Below, piece by piece: positions 24,205 through 34,500 of a stretch of DNA of 64,000 nucleotides. The stretch is from Stutzerimonas stutzeri RCH2. Lineage in GTDB: Bacteria; Pseudomonadota; Gammaproteobacteria; Pseudomonadales; Pseudomonadaceae. Below the pieces are notes generated by a model. That model made no database searches. It was not told where the DNA came from and saw nothing but the letters and a program-made list of their open reading frames with translations. A program made the position numbers and the translations under genes. The first letter of the stretch is position 1. Each line of letters begins with the position of its first letter. Where the stretch lies: NCBI RefSeq assembly GCF_000327065.1, contig NC_019936.1:3624001-3688000 (forward strand), given 5' to 3'.

Positions 24205-25437
24205 TCAGCCGAGCAGTTCGCTGAACGGCAGGTACTGCACCAGCTCGCCTTCGGCCAGGGTACGCCCGCATTCGACGATGGCCAGGCCGTCGGCCCAGGT
24301 CGCCGAGGTCAGCATGGCCGAACCCTGGCGTGGGAACAGTCGGACCTCGAGACGGCCATCGACCGCTTCGAGCCGGGCGCGCAGGAACTGCTGGCGCACG
24401 TTGGCCTTGCGCCAGGCGAAATCGGCCGGCAGGCGCAGCGGTGTGACCTGCACCTGCGTGCAGCCCTGCGCACGCAACAGGAACGGCCGCGCCACCACCA
24501 GCGAGGTGACCAGCGCCGCCGCCGGGTTGCCGGGCAGACCGATCCAGGGCGTACCGTTGACCTCGCCGAAAGCCAACGGCTTGCCTGGCTGGATCGCCAG
24601 GCGCCACAGGTGCAGCTCGCCGAGTTCGCGGATCGCCTGCTTGAGGTGATCCTCCTCGCCCACCGAAACACCGCCCGAGGTGATGATCAGGTCGAAGCGG
24701 CTCGCCGCATCGGCCAGCGCGTCGCGGCTGGCGCCCAGATCGTCGATCAGGATCGGGTAGTCGTGCACCTCGCAGCCGAGGCTCTGCAACACGCCGAGCA
24801 GGCTGTAGCGGTTGGAGTTGTAGATCTGCCCGGCGTCCAGCGGCTCGCCCGGCTCGCGCAGCTCGTTGCCGCTGGACAGCAGCGCCACGCGCAGACGCCG
24901 ATAGACCTTCACCCGCGCCACGCCAAAGGTCGCCAGCAGGCCGAGCTCCTGCGGGCGCAGGCGCTTGCCGGCATCGATCAATCGCTCGCCGGCGGCGGTT
25001 TCCTCGCCCAGGCAGCGCACGTTGTCACCTGCCTTCACCGCCGGCAGCCAGATACGATCGCCTTCAACGCGGCAGTTTTCCTGGGCGACCACGGTATCGG
25101 CGCCCGGCGGCAATGGCGCGCCGGTGAAGATGCGCACCGCATGTCCGGCCGGCAGCTGCTGGCTGGCGGTGTCACCGGCGGCGATGCGTCCGGCCAGCGG
25201 CAGCGCACCGCCCTCGGCCGGCAGATCGGCGGCGCGCAGGGCGTAGCCGTCCATTGCGCTGTTGTCCCAGGGCGGCACCGGAAAGCTGGCGTCCAGCGGC
25301 TCGGCGAGCACGCGACCGAGGGCATCGCGCAGCGCGACCTCTTCCACCGAGGGCGGCGCCGGCACCCGTGCCAGCAGCTCGGCGATGGCCTCGTCGACCG
25401 GCTTCAGCCCGCCGGTATCGCAGCCACAGGCGCTCAT
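24205..25437 (-). CDS. moeA: Molybdopterin molybdotransferase MoeA
   Basis: A 410-residue MoeA. Recognisable blocks are PPWDNSAMDGYALRA, RIFTGAPLPPGADTVV, GNELREPGEPL, TSGGVSVGEEDHLKQA and GLPGNPAAALV. It inserts molybdate into adenylylated molybdopterin. It is the last gene of the moaA-moaB-moeA group and overlaps moaB by 4 nt. Its place next to the nitrate reductase operon suggests a dedicated supply of cofactor to NarG, which needs a bis-MGD. Confidence 0.93.
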   Translation of the reverse strand: MSACGCDTGGLKPVDEAIAELLARVPAPPSVEEVALRDALGRVLAEPLDASFPVPPWDNSAMDGYALRAADLPAEGGALPLAGRIAAGDTASQQLPAGHAVRIFTGAPLPPGADTVVAQENCRVEGDRIWLPAVKAGDNVRCLGEETAAGERLIDAGKRLRPQELGLLATFGVARVKVYRRLRVALLSSGNELREPGEPLDAGQIYNSNRYSLLGVLQSLGCEVHDYPILIDDLGASRDALADAASRFDLIITSGGVSVGEEDHLKQAIRELGELHLWRLAIQPGKPLAFGEVNGTPWIGLPGNPAAALVTSLVVARPFLLRAQGCTQVQVTPLRLPADFAWRKANVRQQFLRARLEAVDGRLEVRLFPRQGSAMLTSATWADGLAIVECGRTLAEGELVQYLPFSELLG

Positions 25438-25979
25438 GAGCGTGGCCCGCAGTATTCGACGGCGGAGGCCTTGAGGTGCGGGACGAAGTTGCAGGGCTTG
25501 GTGCGGCTATCCAGCTGCTCGACGAGGATCTTGTTCCAGGCGGTGCGGCAGGCGTTGGTCGAACCGGGCAGGCAGCAGACCAGCGTGCCGTTGCTCATGC
25601 CGGCCAGCGCGCGGGACTGCACGGTGGAGGTGCCGATCTCGCCCAGCGAAACGTAGCGGAACAGCTCGCCGAAGCCGTCGACGTCTTTGTCCAGCAGCGG
25701 CTGTACCGCCTGTGGAGTGTTGTCGCGGGCGGTGAAACCGGTGCCGCCGGTGATCAGCACCACCTGCACGTTCTCGCTGGCAATCCAGCTGCAGACGCGG
25801 GCGCGGATCTGCCAGATATCGTCCTTGACGATGGCCCGCTCGGCCAGGGTGTGGCCGGCGCTCTGCAGGCCGTCGATCAGCGCCTGGCCGGATGTATCGG
25901 AATCGATGTTGCGGGTGTCGCTCACCGTGAGCACCGCAATGCTCAGGGGCTGGAATTCGGTGTTGGACAGGTGAGCCAT
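25434..25979 (-). CDS. moaB: Molybdopterin adenylyltransferase-like MoaB
   Basis: A 181-residue MoaB/MogA-family protein with the signature LITGGTGFTARDNT and the downstream SRALAGMSNGTLVCCLPGS. ATG at 25979 has AGGGAG upstream; the longer reading has no such site. It adenylylates molybdopterin before molybdenum insertion. It overlaps moeA by 4 nt. About 240 bases separate it from moaA upstream; I saw no further gene and no clear regulator site in that gap. Confidence 0.9.
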   Translation of the reverse strand: MAHLSNTEFQPLSIAVLTVSDTRNIDSDTSGQALIDGLQSAGHTLAERAIVKDDIWQIRARVCSWIASENVQVVLITGGTGFTARDNTPQAVQPLLDKDVDGFGELFRYVSLGEIGTSTVQSRALAGMSNGTLVCCLPGSTNACRTAWNKILVEQLDSRTKPCNFVPHLKASAVEYCGPRS

Positions 25980-26222
25980 GGCTCGAAACTCCCTTGAAGA
26001 TGTGTGCGCAGGCTGCACCGGCGCCGTATGCGAACCCATTCCCCATTGGAGGTATGTCCGCGCGGCACGGGTGCCATGAGTCTGACAACGCTGCAGGCGA
26101 TTGTGCGACCTGGCTCTGCGACAAGGCCCGGCTGCGGCAGCTGGGCACGTGGGTCAAACCGGGGATGCCGGTCGATGGTAGCGAATTAGACGGTTGACTC
26201 GTAGCCCATGCTGGCGCCCGCC

Positions 26223-27212
26223 TCAACCACCACTGGCATTCATGAAGCGCAGCACCTGAACCTCGCCGCTGCTGGAGAATTCATGGCGCAGCGGTTTGCG
26301 TTGCAGCGCGGCGTGGATGGCGTCGATCACCGGCTGGTCGCTGGTCGGATGGCGGCGCAGCAGTGCGCGCAGATCGATGGAATTCTCGTGGCCCAGGCAC
26401 AGCAGCAGGCGCCCCTCTACCGTCAGCCGCACACGGTTGCAGGTGGCGCAGAAGTTGTGCGAATGCGGCGAGATAAAGCCGATGCGCGTCTGCGGATGGT
26501 CCGCCAGGCGCACGTAGCGCGCCGGGCCGCCGCTCTGCTCGGCCGAATCGATCAGCGCATGACGCTCGGCGATCAGCGCACGTACTTCGTCGCTGGAGCA
26601 GAAGCTCTCGCCGCGCGAACGACCGACGTCGCCCAGCGGCATTTCCTCGATGAAGCTCAGATCGAGCCCACCGGCGATGGCGAAGTCCACCAGGTCGGCG
26701 ACCTCCTCGGCGTTGCGGCCCTTCATCACCACGGCATTGAGCTTGATCCGCTCGAAGCCGGCGTCCCGTGCCGCGTCGATGCCATCGAGCACCTGCTGCA
26801 GCTGACCGGTGCGGGTGATGGCGTGGAATTTCTCGGCGTCCAGGCTATCCAGGCTGATGTTCAGCCGCTTGACCCCGGCCCGCGCCAGCGGTGCGGCAAG
26901 CTTGACCAGCTGCGAGCCGTTGGTGGTCATCACCAGTTCGCGCAGGCCCGGCAATGCGGCAATGCGCTCGCAGAGGCCGACGATGCCCTGGCGTACCAGC
27001 GGCTCGCCGCCGGTGAGGCGAATCTTCTTCACCCCCAGGCCGACGAAAATGCGCGCGATGCGCTCCAACTCCTCCAGACCGAGCACCTGCTGGCGCGGCA
27101 GGAAGGTCATGTCCTCGGCCATGCAGTAGACGCAGCGGAAGTCGCAGCGGTCGGTCACCGACATGCGCAGGTAGTCGATCTGGCGGTTGTGGGCATCGCG
27201 TAATTGAGTCAT
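26223..27212 (-). CDS. moaA: GTP 3',8-cyclase MoaA
   Basis: A 329-residue radical SAM enzyme. The N-terminal cluster motif is C23-x3-C27-x2-C30 (CDFRCVYC). The C-terminal cluster is seen in [16 protein letters not shown] with LLLCLG, and the protein ends in Gly-Gly as needed for radical chemistry on GTP. ATG at 27212 has AGAGAG upstream. It makes the first intermediate of molybdopterin. It lies downstream of narI and the isomerase gene, behind a set of hairpins (27237-27357). Confidence 0.93.
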   Translation of the reverse strand: MTQLRDAHNRQIDYLRMSVTDRCDFRCVYCMAEDMTFLPRQQVLGLEELERIARIFVGLGVKKIRLTGGEPLVRQGIVGLCERIAALPGLRELVMTTNGSQLVKLAAPLARAGVKRLNISLDSLDAEKFHAITRTGQLQQVLDGIDAARDAGFERIKLNAVVMKGRNAEEVADLVDFAIAGGLDLSFIEEMPLGDVGRSRGESFCSSDEVRALIAERHALIDSAEQSGGPARYVRLADHPQTRIGFISPHSHNFCATCNRVRLTVEGRLLLCLGHENSIDLRALLRRHPTSDQPVIDAIHAALQRKPLRHEFSSSGEVQVLRFMNASGG

Positions 27213-27236
27213 CGCCAAGCTCTCTTTACTTCGTGG

Positions 27237-27357
27237 GGCGGATGACACTCTGCTCATCCGCCAGGGCCCTCGCAGGCTCGCTCATTTACCGCCAGCTGGA
27301 TGGATGAGGCGCCATCCAACATTGGCCCTGCTCGGTGGGATGGCTGAAGCGTCATCC
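27237..27357. repeat. Three GGATG/CATCC hairpins in tandem (REP-like)
   Basis: Three related stem-loops lie between the isomerase gene and moaA: GGCGGATGA with TCATCCGCC (27237-27245, 27254-27262), TGGATGG with CCATCCA (27297-27303, 27312-27318) and GGATG with CATCC (27338-27342, 27353-27357). The shared GGATG arms suggest a short repetitive element. They could protect upstream mRNA from decay. Confidence 0.5.
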
Positions 27358-27380
27358 AGCCGCCCAGGGCCAAGCCGCCG

Positions 27381-28340
27381 TTATTGCATCAGTGGCGTTT
27401 CCGCGCCCTGCATGAGGATGCCTTCGATGTTCGCCGCACCCACCAGGTTCTGCAGGTACTGGCTGACACCGATCTGCCAGACACGCTGATTGAGTTCGGC
27501 GCGAATCGAACCGGCGACTACCTCGTAGGGCAGCTGCTCGCCTTCGATGCGCTGATCGACGAACACCAGGTGATAGCCGTAGCGGCTTTCCAGCGGCTGC
27601 GTGCACAGGCCGACCGGCAGACGGAACAGCTGGCGCTCGAACTCCGGCACCGTCTGGCCCTTGCTGATTTGCCCCAGCGCGCCGCCCTGCGCCTTCGACG
27701 GGCAGGCCGATTGCTGCAGCGCCAGCTCGGCGAAGCGTTGCGGCGCGGCCTGCAGTTCGGCGATCAGACCCTGCGCCTGTTCGCGAGCCAGGCTGCGCGC
27801 CTCGGCGTCATCCGCCGGACAGGCCAGCAAGATGTGCCGCGCGGCCAACAACGGTGCGCTGAAGAAGCGCTGCTGATTGCCGCTGTAGTACTGCCGGCAG
27901 GCCGCCTCGTCCGCCAGCGGCAGCGGCACTTCCTGCTCGATCAGCGTGCGGGTGGCCGCCTCCTCCTCGCTCTCGCCGGCTGTCGCCTGCACCACCAGGC
28001 CCAGCTCGCCGATGCGCTGCTGCAGTAACTCGCGCAGCACCAGCGCCTGGGTCGCCAGGTAGACGGCCTCTTCGCGGCTTTCGGCCGGGTGGTACTGCAG
28101 CTCCTGGGCGATGGCCTGGGAGGCGATCGCCACCCCATTGACCCGCACCCGTGGCCATTCCTGTTCGCTGCTGGCGATCAGCAGCGGCTCACCGGACGCC
28201 TGCTCGGCAGCCGGCTCGTTGTCTTCCTCGTGCGGCAGCTCCTCGAAAAGAGGGGCATCTGCCGGCACTTCGATTTCCGGACGCGCGCCGCCACCGCAGC
28301 CGCCGCCTCCACCTGTGCTACCACCGCATCCACAACCCAT
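27381..28340 (-). CDS. PpiC/parvulin-type peptidyl-prolyl isomerase with Cys-Gly-rich N-terminus
   Basis: A 319-residue protein. The first ~18 residues (MGCGCGGSTGGGGGCGGG) are almost only Gly and Cys, then an acidic linker, a SurA/NifM-like helical part (AVYLATQALVLRELLQQR) and a parvulin domain (LLAARHILLAC, FAELALQQSACPSKAQGG, LGQISKGQTVPEFE, YGYHLVFVD). No signal peptide is visible, so it is cytoplasmic, which suits a maturation factor for NarGH. A PpiC-type gene also follows narI in P. aeruginosa. NifM, of this family, matures the nitrogenase iron protein; a similar role is inferred. The Cys-Gly stretch may bind metal. Confidence 0.82.
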   Translation of the reverse strand: MGCGCGGSTGGGGGCGGGARPEIEVPADAPLFEELPHEEDNEPAAEQASGEPLLIASSEQEWPRVRVNGVAIASQAIAQELQYHPAESREEAVYLATQALVLRELLQQRIGELGLVVQATAGESEEEAATRTLIEQEVPLPLADEAACRQYYSGNQQRFFSAPLLAARHILLACPADDAEARSLAREQAQGLIAELQAAPQRFAELALQQSACPSKAQGGALGQISKGQTVPEFERQLFRLPVGLCTQPLESRYGYHLVFVDQRIEGEQLPYEVVAGSIRAELNQRVWQIGVSQYLQNLVGAANIEGILMQGAETPLMQ

Positions 28341-28387
28341 GATGATTACCTCGATAAGACGCTTGAACCTTCGATCCGATCGGCCAG

Positions 28388-28416
28388 GCTGGCTGACGCG
28401 CCAGGCGTCAGCCAGC
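28388..28416. other. 12-bp perfect hairpin just after narI
   Basis: GCTGGCTGACGC (28388-28399) and GCGTCAGCCAGC (28405-28416) around a 5-nt loop, six bases past the narI stop. There is no T run on the minus strand, so full termination is doubtful. It may mark the 3' end of narGHJI mRNA or reduce read-through into the isomerase gene. Confidence 0.55.
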
Positions 28417-28421
28417 GAGGG

Positions 28422-29213
28422 TCATACCGGAGTCTTGCTCTTTGCCGTGGCAGGCACAGCGGTCGGCACTGCAGTTTCGCGGGCCGGGGCTTCGTAGGTG
28501 CGCGGACGCTGCGGGCGCGGCACGCTTGGCTTGACGCCCTTCTGGCGGACGATCTGGTAGCGCCGGCCCAGGTACCACACCGGCGCACTGACGATGTGCA
28601 CCAGGCGGGTGAAGGGGAACAGCACGAACAGGGTCATACCGAGGAACACGTGCAGCTTGTAGATCACGCTGACCGACTCGATGGCGCCTGCGGCCTTGAC
28701 CGGCTGCAGGGTGACCAGGCTCTGCGCCCAGGTGCCCAGCAGGACCATCACCGAACCGTCCAGATGGCCGGTAGAGGCGACGATGGTCAGCAGACCCAGC
28801 ACCAGCTGCGCGAGCAGCACGAAGAGGATCATGATGTCGCTGGTGTTGGAGGTGGCACGCACACGGACATCGGTCAGACGGCGATGAATCAGCATCACCA
28901 GGCCGATCAGGCAGAGGATGCCGAAGAAGCCACCGGACACCATCGCCACGATCTGCTTCTGGCCGCTGGTGATGAACGAGTGGTACAGCGCCTCGGGCAT
29001 CAGCAGACCGACGAAGTGACCGGCCAGGATGAAGATGATGCCGACGTGGAACAGGTTGCTCGCCAGGCGCATGCGATTGTTCGACAGCATCTGGCTCGAG
29101 CCGGCCTTCCAGCTGTACTGCGAAAGGTCGAAACGCGCCCAGCTGCCGATCAGGCAGATGGCCAGGGCGATGTAGGGGTAGACCCCGAACAGCAGGAAAT
29201 TGAAGTTAGACAT
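28422..29213 (-). CDS. narI: Respiratory nitrate reductase gamma subunit NarI
   Basis: A 263-residue membrane cytochrome b. It has five hydrophobic helices with His for two haems (FHVGIIFILAGHFVGLL and the later KLHVFLGMTLFVLFPFTRLVHIVSAP part). It takes electrons from quinol and passes them to NarH. ATG at 29213 overlaps narJ by 8 nt. The C-terminal tail is extended, Pro/Ala/Thr-rich and of no clear function. Confidence 0.95.
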   Translation of the reverse strand: MSNFNFLLFGVYPYIALAICLIGSWARFDLSQYSWKAGSSQMLSNNRMRLASNLFHVGIIFILAGHFVGLLMPEALYHSFITSGQKQIVAMVSGGFFGILCLIGLVMLIHRRLTDVRVRATSNTSDIMILFVLLAQLVLGLLTIVASTGHLDGSVMVLLGTWAQSLVTLQPVKAAGAIESVSVIYKLHVFLGMTLFVLFPFTRLVHIVSAPVWYLGRRYQIVRQKGVKPSVPRPQRPRTYEAPARETAVPTAVPATAKSKTPV

Positions 29214-29961
29214 TGCGCACCTCCTGGGCGAGCGCGGCGGCCTGCCCGTCATGCTTGAAATCGGTCCAGTGCAGCGGCACCGGGCTTTCCTCGCGAGCCT
29301 TGCCAGGCCCGCTCGGCATGGATGGGCAGCGATCCTGCTGCTCAGCCTGGAGGAAGTTGACCTGCTCCTCCTCCCAGATCTTGTCCAGCGCTTCCAGCGA
29401 GTCGTCGCGTTCCTCGGCGGCAACCTGCTCCTGCAGGCTGGCCAGGGTTTCCTGCACCGGCTCGCCGGCGATCTGCAGCAGCGCACGGAAGCACGCGGCA
29501 TGCGGGCTCTCGCGTTCCTGCAGACGCGCTGCCAGCAGAGCCAGCAGGTGCGACACGTCGGCCAGACCCTCGCGGGCCTCGAGGTCATCGCGGGTGGCGA
29601 GATACTCGAGGTACAGCGGGATGTAGTCCGGCAGCTCGCGTACGCCGATGTCGAAACCGGCCTCGGTGTACTGCGCCATCAGGTCGACCATCGCCTGGCC
29701 GCGGTCGCGGGACTCGCCATGCACGTGTTCGAACAGCAGCAGCGAGAGTGAACGGCCACGGTCGAACAGGTCGGTATAGCGCTCCTGCACGTCCATCAGG
29801 TCGTCTTCGGTCAGCTCGTCGAGCAGGCGGCGCAGCGCGATGCGCTGCTCCGGGCTGATCTCGCGGGCCGAGCCGATGGCCTGGGCCAGTTCGGCATGGC
29901 CGTCGCGCAAGTGCTGGTCGGGATAGTCCAGCAGCAGGGAAATCACTTTAAGGATGCGCAT
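29206..29961 (-). CDS. narJ: Nitrate reductase molybdenum cofactor assembly chaperone NarJ
   Basis: A 251-residue TorD/NarJ-family chaperone: ISLLLDYPD at the start, LLDELTEDDLMDVQERYTDLFDR and LLLFEHVHGES in the conserved helical core, DYIPLYLEYLA further on. It binds the NarG N-terminus and helps cofactor insertion. It lies between narH (3-nt gap) and narI (8-nt overlap). A charged C-terminal tail beyond the fold is common. Confidence 0.95.
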   Translation of the reverse strand: MRILKVISLLLDYPDQHLRDGHAELAQAIGSAREISPEQRIALRRLLDELTEDDLMDVQERYTDLFDRGRSLSLLLFEHVHGESRDRGQAMVDLMAQYTEAGFDIGVRELPDYIPLYLEYLATRDDLEAREGLADVSHLLALLAARLQERESPHAACFRALLQIAGEPVQETLASLQEQVAAEERDDSLEALDKIWEEEQVNFLQAEQQDRCPSMPSGPGKAREESPVPLHWTDFKHDGQAAALAQEVRNV

Positions 29962-29964
29962 GGC

Positions 29965-31503
29965 TCAGTCCTCCCACAGCTGGACGGTCTTGATGATGTC
30001 GCGGCGGTTGGCCTTCTTGGCACCGAACATGTTGGTGTCCGAGGCGCCCGAGCAGCCGCTGCCGAAACTGAAGCCGCAACCGGAGCGCTCGGCGAAGGCG
30101 TCGCTCATGGCCTCTTCGCGGTGCGCGGTCGGGATCACGTAGCGGTCTTCGTAGTTGGCGATGGCCAGGTAGCGGTACATGTCCTCCACCTGGGCCACCG
30201 ACAGACCGACACTCTCCAGCACCTTGAGGTCCTGCACGCCATCGACCTGCTCGGCGCGCTTGTAGGCACGCATGGCGAGCATGCGCTTGAGCGCCAGCTT
30301 GACCGGCTCCTCGTCACCTGCGGTGAGCAGGTTGGCCAGGTAACGCAGCGGGATGCGCAGGCTGTCGACGTCCGGCAGCACGCCGTCCATGCTGACGTGA
30401 CCGGCGCTGGCAGCGTTCTGGATCGGCGACAGCGGCGGCACGTACCACACCATCGGCAGCGTGCGGTATTCCGGGTGCAGCGGCAGCGCCAGCTTCCAGT
30501 CGACCGCCATCTTGTAGACCGGCGACTTCTGCGCGGCTTCGATCACCGACATCGGTACGCCGTCGTTGAGTGCCTGCTCGATGACCTTCGGATCGAACGG
30601 ATCGAGGAAGATCTCCAGTTGCTTGGCGTACAGGTCCTGCTCGTTGACGGTGCTGGCCACTTCATGGATGCGGTCGGCGTCGTACAGCAGCACGCCGAGG
30701 TAGCGGATGCGGCCTACGCAGGTCTCGGCACAGACGGTCGGCATGCCGGCCTCGATGCGCGGGAAGCAGAAGATGCACTTCTCGGATTTGCCGCTCTTCC
30801 AGTTGAAGTAGATCTTCTTGTACGGGCAGCCGCTGATGCACATGCGCCAGCCGCGGCACTTCTCCTGGTCGATGAGGACGATGCCGTCCTCCTCGCGCTT
30901 GTAGATCGCACCGCTCGGGCAGGACGCCGCGCAGGTCGGGTTCAGGCAGTGCTCGCACAGGCGCGGCAGGTACATCATGAAGGTGTTTTCGTACTGCCCG
31001 TAGATGTCCGCCTGGATCTTGTCGAAGTTCTTGTCCTTGCGACGCTTGGCGAACTCGGTACCGAGAATTTCTTCCCAGTTCGGGCCCCACTCGATCTTCT
31101 CCATGCGCTGACCGGAGATCAGCGAGCGCGGACGTGCAACCGGCTGGTGATCGGAGATCGGCGCGGTGTGCAGGTTCTGGTAGTCGAAGTCGAACGGCTC
31201 GTAGTAGTCATCGATGGTCGGCAGGTCCGGGTTGGCGAAGATATTCGCCAGCACGCGGAACTTGCCACCGATGCGCGGGTTGATGGTGCCGTCGCCATTG
31301 CGCACCCAGCCGCCCTTCCACTTGTCCTGGTTCTCCCACTCTTTCGGGTAGCCGATGCCAGGCTTGGTTTCGACGTTGTTGAACCAGGCGTATTCCATGC
31401 CTTCGCGGCTGGTCCAGACGTTCTTGCAGGTGATCGAGCAGGTGTGGCAGCCGATGCACTTGTCCAGGTTCAGGACCATGCCAACTTGTGAACGAATCTT
31501 CAT
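29965..31503 (-). CDS. narH: Respiratory nitrate reductase beta subunit NarH
   Basis: A 512-residue iron-sulfur subunit. Four ferredoxin-type Cys groups are seen: CIGCHTCSITCKN near residue 16, CEHCLNPTCAASCPSGA near 184, CRGWRMCISGCPYKK near 217 (with Trp in place of a Cys, the mark of the 3Fe-4S cluster), and CIFCFPRIEAGMPTVCAETC near 244. It conducts electrons from NarI haems to NarG. It follows narG by 10 bases and is at the usual length of the family. Confidence 0.96.
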   Translation of the reverse strand: MKIRSQVGMVLNLDKCIGCHTCSITCKNVWTSREGMEYAWFNNVETKPGIGYPKEWENQDKWKGGWVRNGDGTINPRIGGKFRVLANIFANPDLPTIDDYYEPFDFDYQNLHTAPISDHQPVARPRSLISGQRMEKIEWGPNWEEILGTEFAKRRKDKNFDKIQADIYGQYENTFMMYLPRLCEHCLNPTCAASCPSGAIYKREEDGIVLIDQEKCRGWRMCISGCPYKKIYFNWKSGKSEKCIFCFPRIEAGMPTVCAETCVGRIRYLGVLLYDADRIHEVASTVNEQDLYAKQLEIFLDPFDPKVIEQALNDGVPMSVIEAAQKSPVYKMAVDWKLALPLHPEYRTLPMVWYVPPLSPIQNAASAGHVSMDGVLPDVDSLRIPLRYLANLLTAGDEEPVKLALKRMLAMRAYKRAEQVDGVQDLKVLESVGLSVAQVEDMYRYLAIANYEDRYVIPTAHREEAMSDAFAERSGCGFSFGSGCSGASDTNMFGAKKANRRDIIKTVQLWED

Positions 31504-31513
31504 GGCCTATTCC

Positions 31514-34500
31514 TCAGATGTCTTGCGGCAGGGGTTGCGGCAGGTCGTTGCCGTTCGGGCCGTCGAGCCAGTCGACCTTGGCCATCTTGCGTACCACGAC
31601 GAACTCGTCACGGTTGCAACCCACGGTGCCGTAGTAGTTGAAGCCGTACGCCTGTTGGGCGTAACCGCCGATCATGTGGGTGGGCTTGAGCACCACGCGG
31701 GTCACCGAGTTGTGGTGGCCGCCGCGGGTCTTGGTGGTCTCGCTGCCGGGCACGTTCACGATGCGTTCCTGGGCGTGGTACATCATCACCATGCCTTCCA
31801 TCACGCGCTGGCTGACCACCGCACGGGCGGTCAGGGCACCGTTGGCGTTGAAGCACTCGATCCAGTCGTTGTCCTCGATGCCGGCCTTCTTGGCATCGAC
31901 TTCGGACATCCACACGATCGGGCCGCCACGGCTCAGGGTGAGCATGATCAGGTTGTCCGAGTAGGTGCTGTGAATGCCCCACTTCTGGTGCGGGGTGATC
32001 CAGTTCAGGACGATTTCGGTATTGCCGTTGCTCTTCTTGCCCTTCACGTAATCGATGGTGCGGGTGTTGATCGGCGGCCGGTAGCTCATCAGCTGCTCAC
32101 CAAAGGCCTGCATCCACGGGTGATCCTGGAAGAATTGCTGGCGGCCGGTGATGGTGCGCCACGGGATGTACTCGTGGACGTTGGTGTAGCCGGCGTTGTA
32201 CGACACATGCTCGTCTTCCAGGCCTGACCAGGTCGGGCTGGAGATGATCTTGCGCGGCTGCGCCTGGATGTCACGGAAGCGAATCGCCTCGTGCTCCTTG
32301 GGCAGCGCAAGGTGGCTGTGGTCGCGGCCGGTGAATTCCGACAGCGCGGCCCAGGCCTTCACCGCTACGTGGCCGTTGGTTTCCGGCGCCAGACTGAGGA
32401 TGACCTCGGCCGCGTCGATGGCCGACTCGATCTGCGGACGCCCTTGGCTGACGCCCTCGTCGCGCACCTTGTAGTTCAGCTCGCCGAGGAAATCGACTTC
32501 ATCCTGGGTGTTCCAGTTGATGCCCTTGCCGCCGTTGCCGAGCTTGTCGAGCAGCGGGCCGAGGGAGCTGAACTTCTTGTAGGTGGCCGGATAATCACGC
32601 TCGACGACCGTCATGTTCGGGCAGTTCTTGCCCGGCTGCGGATCGACGCCAGCGGTTTTCCAGTCGGTGCCGCCGAACGGCTGGGCCAGTTCGCCGGGGC
32701 TGTCGTGCAGCAGCGGCACGGTGACCAGATCCTTCTCCACGCCCAGATGACCTTCGGCCATCTTCGAGAACGACTTGGCGATACCCTTGTAGATTTCCCA
32801 GTCGGAACGCGCTTCCCAGGCCGGGTCGATGGCTGCCGACAGCGGGTGGATGAAGGGGTGCATGTCCGAGGTGTTCATGTCGTCCTTCTCGTACCAGGTC
32901 GCGGTCGGCAGGACGATGTCGGAGTACACGCAGGTCGAGGACATGCGGAAGTCGAGGGTGGTAACCAGGTCGAGCTTGCCGATGGCGCCGTCTTCCTGCC
33001 ATTCGGCCTCGAGCGGCTTGAAGCCGTCGCGCTTGCCGAGGTCCTCGTTCATCACGCCGTTCTTGGTGCCCAGCAGGTACTTGAGCATGTACTCGTGGCC
33101 CTTGCCCGAGCTGCCCAGCAGGTTGGAGCGCCAGATGAACATGTTGCGCGGGAAGTTATCCGGGTTGTCCGGCTGCTCGCAGGCAAACTTCAGCGAACCG
33201 TCCTTCAGCGACTGGGTGACGTAGTCCACCGGCGACATGCCGGCCGCTTCGGCTTCACGGCAGATCTGCAGCGGGTTGCGGTTGAGCTGCGGCGCGCTCG
33301 GCAGCCAGCCGGCGCGTTCGGCGCGGATGTTGTAGTCGAGCATGTGCTCGGGGAACTGCGACTTGTCGGCCAGCGGCGAGAGCACTTCGTGGATGCTCAT
33401 CTTCTCGTGGCGCCACTGCGAGCTGTGGTTGTAGAAGAAGCTGGTGCCGTTCATCTGGCGTGGCGGACGGTGCCAGTCGAGGCCGAAGGCCAGTGGCAGC
33501 CAGCCGCACTGCGGACGCAGTTTTTCCTGACCCACGTAGTGAGCCCAGCCGCCACCGGTCTGCCCTACGCAACCGCACAACATCAGCATGTTGATCAGGC
33601 CGCGGTAGTTCATGTCCATGTGGTACCAGTGGTTCATCGCCGCTCCGACGATGATCATGGAACGGCCATGGGTCTTGTCGGCGTTGTCGGCGAATTCACG
33701 GGCGATCTGGATCGCCTTCTCGCGGGACACGCCAGTGATGACTTCCTGCCAGGCCGGGGTGCCGGGCACGCTGGCGTCGTCGTAGCTGGAAGCGACGTTG
33801 GCGCCACCCAGACCACGGTCGATACCCAGGTTGGCGGCCATCAGGTCGAACACGGTGGCGACCTTGGTGGTGCTGCCATCGGCCAGGGTGATGCTGCGGA
33901 CCGGCACGCGGCGCAGCTGGATGCTCTCGCCTTCGGCGTGCTGGAAGTGCTCGTGGAGGATGCCGCCGAAGTACGGGAAGGCAACTTCGGCAGTTTCGCC
34001 GCCATCGATCTGGGTCAGGCTCAGGTCGACATCGCGGCCGTCCTTGCCTTCGCGGGCTTCGATGTTCCACTTGCCCTTCTCGCCCCAGCGGTAGCCGATC
34101 GAACCCAGCGGCGAAACCAGCTCGCCGGTGGTGCCGTCGACGGCGATGGTTTTCCACTCAGGGTTGTTTTCCTGGCCGAGGTTGTCAGCCAGATCGGAGG
34201 CGCGCAGGAAGCGGTCGGCGATGTAGCTGCCATCCTTCTCGTTCAGGCGCACCAGCACCGGCAGGTCGGTGTAGCGCTTGGCGTAGTCACGGAAGTAGGC
34301 GCTCGGCTTCTCGAGGTGGAATTCCTTGAAGATGACGTGGGCGAAGGCCTGCGCCAGCGCGGCATCGGTACCCTGCTTCGGGTTGAGCCAGAGGTCGGTG
34401 AGCTTGGCGACTTCGGCGTAGTCCGGAGTGATGGCAACGGTCTTGGTGCCCTTGTAGCGGACTTCGGTGAAGAAGTGCGCGTCCGGCGTACGGGTCTGCG

